This document shows positions 12,163 to 23,200 of a stretch of 64,000 nucleotides of DNA, piece after piece. The translations under genes were made by a program, and so were the position numbers. The DNA is from Trebouxia sp. TZW2008 (Eukaryota; Chlorophyta; Trebouxiophyceae; Trebouxiales; Trebouxiaceae), in contig BDIU01000399.1 in the NCBI GenBank assembly GCA_002118135.1, forward strand, positions 292,142-356,141, given 5' to 3'. Every line of letters starts with the position of its first letter. Position 1 is the first letter of the stretch. The notes beneath the pieces are model-generated. The model was given only the letters and a program-made list of their open reading frames with translations, was not told where the DNA came from and did not search any database.

Positions 12163-13700
12163 TCACTCGCGGCGAGCACTGTTGACCACTTCCCCTTGCT
12201 CAGTAAAATCAGCATCTAGTGTTGCATCAGAAGCAGTCTCATACTCGGTCTCAGCTGGCTGTGGGATGGGCTGCTGAATCCAGACTGAAGCGGGTAGGGC
12301 AGGGGCATTACCCACCAGGAAGCCCCCCACAACAGCCCCTCCTGCCTCACTCACAATCCCTGTGCCAGGCGCATCGACACCTGACGTGCCGTCTTTGCCA
12401 GCTAACTGAGCAAGCTGCTGCTGTGCTGCAGCATCTAGCACCACACCCATTTGCTGGGCCTGAAGCTGTGCAAGCTGGTCTGCAGCTGTGGTGGCCATCT
12501 GCACAGCTGTGGCCGTGTTCTGCAGGTGGGGAACCTCAATGCCAAGCACACCAGGAGCTTGTTCAGGCGGCACTGCTTGCAGGTCCACAGCAATGGGCTG
12601 GATTACTTGCTCCCTGGACTTGCGCTTTCTGACTCTCTTTGGCTTCTGTTGAGCAGGTAGCAGGCCTGCAGCTTCCCCTTCGCTGCCGTTCATGCCGTGT
12701 GAGGCAAAGGTCAGAGCCTCTGCTGCTGCTTTGCGCTTGCGCCTGTCACGCTTCACATCCCTCTCACAGTCCCTGAAGCAGGCACGACCAAATTGTACCC
12801 AGCCAGTCTCACAATCGCTATACAGATTCTGCAGAGCAGGTAGGCTGCAATGCACAAAAGATGAGGAGTTGCCTTTCAGACATGTAGCGTGCGCTTGCAC
12901 TCTGCCCAGCCTCATGTACAAAAGCCAAATGCAATAAAGCAGTGGCATGAGTGGACCTGTTTGTCCAAGTCCACAGGCTGTCTCATTGATACAGTGGCAC
13001 AGCTCAAGGCGGTGCTTGTCAACCATCAAACATGGTGAGATTTGATATGCAGACTGTGTCAGAGTAGGATGAGTTTTTGCTCAGCAACTACTGCTGGAGA
13101 TGCATCATACCTGCAATGAGGCCGCAAGCCATTTGCTTGACTTGTATCTCCATAAAAGGCAGAGCGAGGTCTGAATTCCTTGCAATGGCTGCACTGTGCT
13201 TGTGGTGGCATGTTCACAGCCCCTGCCGCAATGTTGACAGCATTCTGCAAAGCACACTCAACATAAATTCTAAGTAACAGGAGACACATGAAGTGATGAC
13301 GAAAACAGAATTGCAAAGCTAGCTGGTCTTATGCCAGAACGGGTAAATGTTGATGACAAGCAAAGGCAGAGCGAATTGTATTGTAACCTACCTGTGCTTT
13401 GTGCCGCTCATGCCATGCCCTTGTGTGCCGATTGGCACACCCCTTGCAGGTGCAGGCAAAGCCATCTCCTCGGCTCTTGTCCTTGTTGAAGTTCTGGTCC
13501 CTAATCTTTAGCTCCTTGCAGTGAGTGCACCTCTTATACGTGACGCCTTCTACCTCAACCAATGTCTTGCTGCTAGGCTTGATGTTTTCAGCTTGTACAG
13601 GCTCAGCTGGTGGGCCTTGCAAAGACTGAAGGGCCTGAGCTGCAGAACTTGGGCTTTGAGGGTCGAGCGACTGCGGCTGCGCTACTACTGGCTCTGTCAT
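12163..13700 (-). CDS. Protein with two CxxC zinc ribbons and a basic region
   Basis: Not assigned to a named family. Three exons join in phase, 13392-13700, 13111-13244 and 12163-12844, giving 374 aa. Residues about 50-90 hold a first Cys cluster, KRCTHCKELKIRDQNFNKDK to CKGCANRH. A second follows, CSHCKEFRPRSAFYGD to GLRPHC. Both have the spacing of treble-clef or zinc-ribbon modules often seen beside HNH nucleases and in phage and giant-virus proteins. A third Cys set (YSDCE, RACFRDC) precedes a Lys/Arg-rich stretch near residue 175-225 that could bind nucleic acid or act as a nuclear signal. The C-terminal third is Gln/Ala/Val-rich and low complexity. A nuclear DNA- or RNA-associated role is an inference. 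It is divergent to the REX1 locus. Confidence 0.75.
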
Positions 13701-14090
13701 ACTTCCACCCCTGGTCAAACAAGGTGTCCTGGCGCAGCAACGCTTGCAAGCTATTTGAAAGATTGCACTAGCAAGCTTGTCGTCAGCAACTTCACTTGAA
13801 GTGGAACCTTTGATCTGTGCGCAGGAGCACAAGACTATTCGAAGCACGTCTGTTCAGTCGTGGCTGTCTATTCACTACCTGTGCCCAGCGGAGCAAGCGC
13901 AGGAAATCATGCGCTAGCACAAGTTGCTGCTCCGACACCATCTGCTGTTCACAAGCCTTTGCGACAAATCCCCACAAATCTGGCAAAACAGTATATCGCA
14001 TGCGTAGAATTCCCGAACTCAATGCAAGCGTTTTGTATGCTCAATCAAGAGTGTGAGAGCGCTTTCTTCGTGACCACGGTGTCGCATTAC
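13701..14090. promoter_or_regulatory. Divergent promoter, zinc-ribbon gene / REX1 locus
   Basis: The 390 bp between opposite start codons is the only room for both promoters. CpG is raised from about 13840 to 14090. No TATA box is evident. Confidence 0.45.
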
Positions 14091-14389
14091 ATGGTCAACG
14101 CCTTGCCTGGAGTCCTGCTGGTCTGGTATGCGTTTACCTGTCTTTCACTTCGTGCTGTCGCCAGCTTCTGATCTTGCAAAGAAATTCTGTGTTTTCCAGT
14201 GATATTCCCAGCAAGGAGTACATCCTGCATCTCAACGAGCAGAAAAGCAAAAACGACAAGTTTTTGCTAGAAGAGCTTGATGATACCCATTTGTTTGTGA
14301 AAGCTGTTGCTGTGGAAGATATACACAAAAAGTTGAAAGAGTTTCAAGAGCAAAACACATACGAAATCCCCAGGCGTGAGCACACTTAA
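14091..14389 (+). CDS. TFB5: TFIIH subunit TFB5 / GTF2H5 (REX1-S), first cistron
   Basis: The smallest core subunit of TFIIH. It stabilises the p52 subunit and is needed for nucleotide excision repair. Two exons, 14091-14125 and 14200-14389, give 74 aa (human 71). The family core is visible: N-terminal MVNALPGVLL (compare MVNVLKGVLI in animals), a hydrophobic strand, then FLLEELDDTHLFV and a C-terminal amphipathic helix. The start codon has T at -3 and G at +4, a weak context. Only one further ATG (14280, out of frame, six codons) lies between it and the second cistron. The stop at 14387-14389 is 21 nt before the REX1-B start, on the same strand, which fits one shared transcript. Confidence 0.93.
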
Positions 14390-14410
14390 CTTGATACACC
14401 TGGCAAAAAA

Positions 14411-15206
14411 ATGTCTCCCTTATCTGGTGACGCCAAAGTGATCAACAGTTACCTGCAAGAGTTCAGCGCAGCACAGCAGATACGCACACAGCGCTACAAG
14501 CAATTGGAGCAAGGCTTTGCTACTGTGCTACAGACGCACAATGAGCAGGAGTACAAGTAAGCATGCAGCTATACAATTTCAAATCAATGCTTTGTCCTGC
14601 ACAGGACATAAGTTGATTGCACCTGGCTCAACACTGCAGGGCAGTCATGGCAGAGATTACTGTAGCTTTCAAAGTCTGCTCAGAAGCTATCAATGCTGCT
14701 GAGGCAGGCTTGCGAGAGCTGCAGCAGCTAGACTTGGCTGACATGCTGCGTGTTGTCCAGCATAATGAGCAAGAAAAGCTGCGTCTCACTCTCATATTAC
14801 AGGCCTTGAGGCAGTCTTCTGCTCGTGGTCAATTTTCCTGGCAGGGCTCATCACAAGCAGCCACTACTGATGCCTTACAAAGCCCAGGTCAGCTTGTTGT
14901 GCTGCTTTTCTATGCTGACTGTACCTAGGCATCACAGGTATTCAGATCATGACTGCGGCTTTGTAAGCATGCTGCAGCACACTCAGCAATGGTCACTCAA
15001 AGCTTATTCAGTGCACACTCAAACTTCCTTGTCCTGGTGCAGCTGAATCATCACACTCCTGTCATTGTTGCACAGCGCCTGAGCCATCAGAGGCAGAGTT
15101 CTCTGCTGCAAAAGCAGAAGCAGTGCAGGGCTTGCAGATTGCCATCGAGAACATCAATGATGTCCTGGAAGAAATGAAATATGCCAAAGAGGAGTTTGAA
15201 GAATAA
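14411..15206 (+). CDS. REX1B: REX1-B domain protein, second cistron
   Basis: Homologue, by position and helical character, of REX1-B, the second protein of the Chlamydomonas REX1 locus, whose loss causes UV sensitivity. Three exons, 14411-14556, 14640-14887 and 15076-15206, join in phases 2 and 1 to give 174 aa. The product is almost wholly helical and Glu/Gln/Ala-rich: an N-terminal helix ending near THNEQEYK, a central AEITVAFKVCSEAI to DMLRVVQHNEQEKL, a short Ser/Gln linker, and a C-terminal helix IAIENINDVLEEMKYAKEEF. The start context is strong (A at -3). The biochemical function is unknown. Assignment rests on the adjacent TFB5 cistron and overall look, since I could not align it. Confidence 0.75.
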
Positions 15207-17244
15207 ACCTTTGCACTATTCTGATGCTCAGTCTAGCTGATAGGGCAGGTGACACTCTATGCTTGTGCTGATGAGAGAAAGTCACAAGCTGCTGTGATAC
15301 CATGCAGCACAGACTCTGGCAGCCTGTGATGTACTGCTACATATGATGGATCAAATACAACAGTACCAAATGCGTGTGCACGGTAGCAGAGCTTGCCAGC
15401 TGACAATCCTCTAATCTGTGCACAACTTGTCTGCTGTTCTGTGCTCCATGCCAGAAAGCCCTTTCAAGCTAGACAGAAGCAGATCTTGCTGGCACATGCA
15501 CAGCTTCGACCAGCTTGCCCTAGTCTGACGTCAGCTGCATGCGGGTAACATATAAATGCATGCTATGGACCTGCCTCATGATATTTGCTTGCCAGACATG
15601 GCTTGACTGCTGCATGTGGGCACTGTTGAAGCAGTGTTAGCGCAATTGCACAGGCAGCATTTCAGGCGACAATAAAGCTTTGTTTTGTGGCATAATAGCG
15701 CTTATGTTTCGATCATCATGATAGCCTGTTTATGATGCGATTTTTTGCAGGGACATGCCTGTCCAGAAAGCAAGAAATCTGAGCCATACAGGCAAGCAGG
15801 AGCAGCATCAGGACTTGAGCATGACTGTACATGTAACATAACGTCATAGAGAAGTGATGGCTATCAGCAGCTGTCAGGTCAATTGTTTTATGGCTGCCTT
15901 GTTCCAGATGGCACTGCAGAGTCTCTCTTGCTTCAATCCTTGAGCGTTGCTTGCTGAGTAACTGCCATGCCCTCTTGTTTTGCCACAGCTGTGCTGATCT
16001 TTCATGCATCAGGAAGCATTACAGACATTAATATTGTCGCCAATTGCTGTGTGTTGAGCACAAGGTGAAAGCTTTGATGGTAGCTCGTGTGTGTAACCAC
16101 TGCTCCTGGTCAAATGCACAGGTTGCAACTTACTGCCATGAAACGTCTTTGAGATGCGTCAGCAGCGGGTATGATATGCGCCATGCGTTTTTACACCTGG
16201 GCCAGCCTGTTTAAGGGGTATGCTCTGCCATTCGCACCAAATCACAATGTTTGCTCCAATTGACTGTGCACGTTAAAAGGAACCTACGGAACCTACACCC
16301 TTGAAGTCCTGTGAGTGTTGCAAGATGGCAATAGTCGCCTATTGCAATGGTCTTCCATCAATTCACCAATTGACGGCCACTCTGTGCTCAGCGGTGACCC
16401 TTCTCAGGTTGAGTCGACCAACCCTTTACTAAATTACTAGATTCCCCCAACGGCCGGGAGATTTTCACGGAGCACGTGCGAAATACACGACACAAAGTAC
16501 TAAGGCGACGATCCTGCAGAAAAAGGCTGCGAGGGTCCAGATTTTGATGTTTGCCTGCTTTTGTAGACATTCCTGGCGTGTCCAGGGGTCCAAGTAACAA
16601 CAGGGCCTGAGGAAGGGCCAGTGCTGTGGCCTGGTGTTGTTTGAAGGCTTACAGCAGCTACAGGACACTCCAGCATCACTTTTGTCAAGGTCAGCTCTTC
16701 ATCGCATCGGAGCTTTGTACTTGCGGCTTTGCCCTTCAAATCGGGCGCACCAGCTGACACTTGACGCAGCTCTTGGATCGCAGCAAGTTCGTCGCAATCA
16801 ATTTGAGTGACAAGCCACGCTGGCGTAGCTTCTCATACTGCAAGTCAGCCTTTGTTAGCGTGACAGCTTCCGATACCAAGCTTGTATTGCCACACTGCAC
16901 GATCGAAAGCTGAAGTTTAGCGATCTAGATCTCTCAAGCCATCGCGGGACCTGCGTCAAGCTTAGGCCTGTCTTTCAGCTTGCTCGTTTTGGAACAGTCG
17001 TCGACATCAGCCTGCCTTGCTTACGAAGACTTGTCCTGCTTGACAGCTCTGTGTTGTGGCAGCGTATGTATGCAAATATCATGTTGTGGCTGCGGTCTCT
17101 GCTGTATGCTCGTTTCGGACTGTTGAACACCCGCAACGAGCATACATAGAAACATGACGCAATACACGTAACCACCGATATCCTTTGCGTGCAGGGCAAG
17201 TCATTGAGTGGTAGCAGTCTCGAACTTGCATCAGCCTCGGCAGG
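15207..17244. other. Intergenic region, REX1 to proton ATPase
   Basis: No convincing complete gene. From about 15210 to 16400 the sequence looks like 3' untranslated and spacer DNA. From about 16440 to 17244 CpG becomes frequent, marking the proton ATPase promoter. Within it, a minus-strand open stretch (about 16500-16845) reads like protein (PAWLVTQIDCDELAAIQELR) but lacks a start and neighbouring exons. Confidence 0.4.
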
Positions 17245-20200
17245 ATGGCGGGCAGAGGCGAAGCCCAGTCACTCAACAATTCCGGTAAGCTTTGGTTGTT
17301 ATTGCCAAACATCCACAGTCCGGCTGCTCCCACGGGCTTGTCGTCCGGCCTCCATTACGCCATTGAGTTTCATTGCCCATGCGCAGGCCAAGCTGGGGAG
17401 TCTAATGTTCCAAGCAACGTCACCAATGCTGCTGTTGTTGGGGGCAACAAAGGAGGTGATGACAAAAAGGAGGAGTCTGCTGACACCAAAGTCAATGTAG
17501 ACGATGCAGTTGTGGCAAAGGCTCCAACAGGAGAGGAGGTTGACTTCAAGAAGATCTCAATTGATGAGGCGCTCAAAGTGCTCAAGGTGAAGACAAATGC
17601 AGGCTCACAGCAGCAAGTCTCGAACTTTTTCTTTGTCATACGCCAATCTCATTAGCTTGTGCATTCTGCAGGTCAACGCCGAGGGTTTGACATCAGCACA
17701 AGCCAAGGAGAGGCTGGCAGAGTATGGTCCCAACAAGCTGCCAGAAAGCACCAGAAACCCATTCTTGGTGTATCTTGGATACATGTGGAACCCTCTATCA
17801 TGGGCCATGGAAGTGGCAGCTATCATTGCCATTGCCTTGCTCGACTATGCAGACTTTTGTCTGATTATCGCCCTGCTGTTCCTGAACGCCACCATCAGTT
17901 ACGTTGAGGAGTCAAATGCAGACAAGGCCATCAAGGCCTTGACAGCTGCCCTGGCACCAAAGGCCAAGTGTCTCAGAGATGGCAAAGTAGACAGCATGGA
18001 TGCTGCTGACTTGGTTCCCGGTGACATCGTTGTTGTCAGGCTCGGTGAGATTGTCCCTGCTGACATCAAGCTGATGGGAGAGTCAGGAGAGGATGACCAC
18101 CCTCTGCAGGTACCCCTTGCTGCTGTCAGCTTCCAGCCATTTGCAGCCCTTCTGCAGAGTCTGCTTCATGTGCATGTTCTGTGCCATGCTTACGTTGTAC
18201 TGCATGGCATGGCATGCAAGTCCTGAATCTGGGATCTTTACAAGAGACTCTTGCACAAGCGCGAGTTTGCAAATATCAGCTGCCCTTATGTATGAGGCAG
18301 CAGAATTCAGCTGAGCAACAGACATGTCTTGACCAGCTGCTGTTTGCAAGCTCATCAAAGCACCAATGGCTGCTGTAACTTCAAACAAAGTTTGCCTTGC
18401 ATGTCTACTGTATTCATGCCAGGAATCATGAATACAGTAGAGTTGCCTGCTTATGCAATGTTTGCTGCTTGCAGGTAGACCAGGCAGCTCTGACCGGTGA
18501 GTCACTGCCAGTGAAGAAGTACACAAACGACGTGTGCTTCTCTGGCTCCACCATCAAGCAAGGAGAGAAGCACGCCATTGTGTACGCCACTGGTGCCAAC
18601 ACCTTCTTTGGTCGTGCTGCTGCCCTGATTGGCTCCACCAACAATGTTGCCAACCTGCAAAAGATCATGACCAAGATTGGAGGCACCTGCCTGGTCACCA
18701 TTGGTGTGTGGATTGTCATCGAGCTGGCTGTCCAGTTTGGTCACTACAGACACGCCTGCGCTGGCGGTGAAAGTGAGTCCTCTTGCCCTTCTCTTTCCTG
18801 CATGCAGCTCGTCCAGCTTTGTGCTGTGCTTTCCTCCCCATGTCTCCTCGCATTTGCAATGTGACAATGGCGTCATCAGCCTGATGCTGTTGTGTAACAC
18901 ATCTTGTTCTACATCTGTGTTCTGTTTGCAGCAAGTTCCTTGTGCTGCTCATTATTTGGCAAATTGCTTGGCAGCTTGTTTGTCAATGATGTATCCCACT
19001 GGATGCTGCATACAACAGCGTACATTTGTGTTGCAGCAGTGACTCGCATGTGACCTCTGTGTCAAGCGGTCTGTGTGCTCTGTGCTCGTCAAGTTGCTTC
19101 ACAGCTGCTTGTTGAGGCATGACCTGTGCTCACAGCTGTCTGTGCCTCGCAGATGGCTGCCCCACTCTGACCAACATGCTGGTCATCATTGTTGGAGGTA
19201 TCCCCATTGCCATGCCCACCGTGCTGTCAGTCACCTTGGCCCTGGGAGCCTTCAAGCTGGCCAAGGAGGGTGCCATTGTTGCCCGTATGTCTGCTGTTGA
19301 GGAGATGGCAGGTGCAGCCTTCATTCCCTGATTTCAAAAGCTGTGTTGTCACAAGAGCCATTTCAGCAGGAGTTTGACGACCCTCATGTTGCATGTCTTC
19401 ATATGCACAGGCTGCGTGCAAAGCTTTCATTGTTACGAACAAGCTGTTACATTTGCTGTTGATTGCACTCAATTGGCTGCTGCTTGCACTCATTAATCAA
19501 AGAATGTGCATGAAATCAGATGCTTTGCCAAGTAGCAACACTTGCCGAGGCATACAGACAAGCTGTTGTATGCTGCAACAAAGGCTTTCAACATGGAAAC
19601 ACCACATGTTGGTCAAGCCTTTGCTGCAATGTATAACGTAAGGCATGTCTTGTGCGAGGCACACTGTTGTGCGACCTCAGCAAATGCAGTTTTGCGCATC
19701 GTGTTCAAAGCGCAACATATGCCCAGCCAGCAGGAGGTCACTGCTGTGGCAAGCCTTGAATGCGGGTGTTGTCTTTCAGGCATGGACATTCTGTGCTCAG
19801 ACAAGACTGGCACTTTGACGCTGAACAAGCTGACTGTGGAGCAGAGCAGTGTGAACCCCTTTGGCAACTTCAACAATGATGATGTGCTGAAGTATGCTGC
19901 TCTCAGTGCCCAGCGTAACTCTGAGGAGGCCATTGATGTGGTAAGTCTTGCAGATGCAGATGCAACTCATATCAGTCCATGCTTGCTCTGCTGTGTATCA
20001 GTCTATTGTGACTAGATTGCAAGATGCAGCAGGGCATGTTGTGCAGCACAGACTGCTGTGCTTTTTGTGTGTACATGGCGCAGATGAGTGTCTGAACCTC
20101 AGCAACGCCATCCGTAGCAAGTCAGTGGTGATATGTAAGCCTTGCCTTGCACAAATGCTCATTTGGCCCTTGCCGCAGGTATTTGCTTTCTGTGTGATGC

Positions 20201-23200
20201 AGCCTGCATGGTCACGCCTGTTGAGAACACACGCAAGAAGTCTTGCTGCAGGTGTTGGCTGAGAGTTACCCACACAAGGACACTCTGTGGAATGAATACG
20301 AGTGCCCTAAGTTCATCCCCTTCAACCCTGTTGACAAGTACACCATTGCTGTCATCAGAGACCTGAAGTCAGGGGAGATGATGCGGATCATGAAGGGTGC
20401 CCCTCAGGTCAGTCCCCTCTTCAAAAGAGATGTCTTGCTGCATTTTCACAGCAGTCAGGCACTGTGCTGTGGTTCATGTCCTCTGTGCTATGTGAGAGTG
20501 ATGTCAGAGCTGAGGCTTGCAAGTGGCTGCTGATGCCAGTTTCAATGCTCAGCTTTTTGTGTCGATGCCTGTTGAAGGATGATATTGGCATCAGCAGCAG
20601 TACATTCTGCAGGACTCTGCTTTTGCAGTTGTTTACATTCTTTCAGATGACAAGTGCCTTCATCAACCACTTCTCTGCAATCTGGTACTAGATTGCAGAG
20701 ATTGCATCTCTCAGCAGTGGGCTGACGTATCTCATAAAGGTCATGATGCCACGCTTTCTCCATGGCTGTTCACATCCTTTGTCCTTCCTGTTATATGCTG
20801 CCTTGTGACTTGCAGATTGTCATCAAAAAGGCCAGGAACGCCAGCGAGATCACAGAGTCTGGCACCCACAAGATCACAGAGTACGCCAGCCGTGGTTTCC
20901 GTGCCTTGGGTGTGGCCAAGGGCAGCGCTGATGGCCCCATTAGTGGTGTTCAGTGGGAGGCTGTAGGCTTGCTGCCCCTGTATGACCCTCCTCGCCATGA
21001 CACTGGAGAGACCATCCGTCGCTGCATTCAAAAGGTACCAGCACTGACTCAGCAAGAATAGTCTCATGTGCAGTATGCCTTGCCATAACAGACCCAGTGT
21101 TACTGCAAACACGCTCGCATCCATGACTGCGCATGCATCACAGGCGTCAAAACAGCATGGCAGGGTTTTGGCAAGCCATAGATGTGTGTTCAGCATGGCG
21201 TCTTATCCTGAGATAGCTTTCTGGTGTGCAGGGTCTGTTGGTCAAGATGATTACAGGAGACCAGGCCTTGATTGGCAGGGAGACTGCCAAGCAGTTGGGC
21301 ATGGGCACCAACATCTTCAACACCGAGGTTCTACTGAAGGTCAGTGCTGCTGCATGACACTTTGCACCCTCAGGCGCCCTCATTTTCACCATGCACATGC
21401 AATCTTTTGTCAAGCTCTTTCAATCAGTCGTTGGAAGTTGTTTCAATTTTGTCTGTCAAGCAATGCATGCAGTTCTTCACTGTGTCTCTCGTCTGTCACT
21501 ATTGGGCCTGGATCTTGGTCGTTTGGGCAAATTTGCATGTCACTTTGACGAGGTCTTCAGACGAAACTTTTTCTCAGACACCATCAATGTACAGAGGTAA
21601 TTTGTTTCCTCCAGACAACATCAAAGCGTGATGCGAAAGTGCGCGACACAACAGGCTTCAACACCACACATAGTGGACTTTTCTACTCTCAGAGATATAG
21701 CACCTAAATAACAATATTGCGTTGTTCTTATGCAAGCGAATCTGCCTTGGGCAACATGCTATACATGTCTAGTCACACCAAGCTGTTGGTGTATCAGTGA
21801 TTGTGTGCGGCGTGGCTTACTGGCTTGTCTTGCCCCTGATAATACCAAATCATTTGTCACTTGCATGATGTGCTGAAGCCACTAGGTCAGTGTTGATGTT
21901 GCAAACTTATACTGCTGATCTAGCAACGTGTGACATCGTTCTTCAAGCCTTGGATGCTGATCACTGTCAATCTAGCAACCTTTGACATCATCTTCTACAC
22001 CCTTGCTGCTGGATAAGGTCGGTCTAGCAAGCTTTCACATCAGATTTCACACCTGTCTTGCTGCATTGCAGGCCAAGGAGGGCAAGGGCCTGCCAGAGGG
22101 CTTCTCTAGTGTTGAGGACTTGGTTGAGAGGGCAGACGGGTTCGCTGAGGTGTTCCCTGAGCACAAGTTCATGATTGTGGAGATGCTGCAAAAGGCCCAC
22201 CACATGGTGGGTATGACTGGTGATGGTGTCAATGACGCCCCTGCACTCAAGAAGGCTGATGTCGGTATTGCTGTGGACGGTAAGCTTCCCTGTCTGGTGC
22301 TTGGTTTTGCATGCATGTTCAACTTGTTGCACAGCAGGCAGGCACAAGCTCTGCCTGACAGTATTGTTGGTGGTATGCTGGGCACACTTCCGTTGCAACA
22401 AATGTCCTGCATGCTACACTTCTTGGCTCACTTTTTGCTTTGTCTGCTCGTGTCATCGCAACATTTGGAGAGTCTCAGTTGACTGAGATGTGTGCATCAC
22501 ATTTTCTGCTGTGCTAGAATCAGCTACAACAGCTTTTCGGCCAGGTTGCTGCTGGCTGATGCATGGTTCTGGCAAATGTGAGCCAAGGTCAGACAGAAAC
22601 GTGCCTAACTTTGGCTTACTTGCTCAAAGACATGTGCATCAATCTTCACTGCAACAGACTGGCCAGGTGCCTGTACAGTTTGGCAAGGTCCCAACATGCC
22701 CTCTTGGACCATGCCTCTGCTATTTAGACAACGAGTCTGGATCACATCAGGAGCCTATTCTTGTTGCCTGCACTGGAGCAGGTGTCACTGATGCTGCCTG
22801 TGGTGCTGCTGACGTTGTGCTGACCTGTTCTCATTGTCTCTGGTCCTGCATTGCGGCAGGTGCCACTGATGCTGCCCGTGGTGCTGCTGACATTGTGCTG
22901 ACCAAGCCTGGTCTGTCTACCATTGTGGAGGCCATCATTGGTGCCAGGAAGATCTTCCAGCGCATGACCACATACTCCAAGTACACTGTGGCCATGACCT
23001 TCCGTATCTGCTTCACCTTTGGTCTGCTCACCACCATCTACAACTGGTGAGCTTGCCAGTCAATATTCCCTGACAGGGTTTGTTAAATCATCAGTGAGGT
23101 AGCCATGTTGGCTGATCAAGTGGGTTGTTCACAGATTTTGAATTCAACAACTAGATGCAAAGTTCAGGCTTGTGCTGTTTAGCAGAGTGTTTTAGGCGCT

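Noticed and set aside
20084..20134. Possible small extra exon in the proton ATPase
   Set aside because: It has a stop in the required frame, and joining exon 6 directly to the exon at 20252 gives the expected family sequence.
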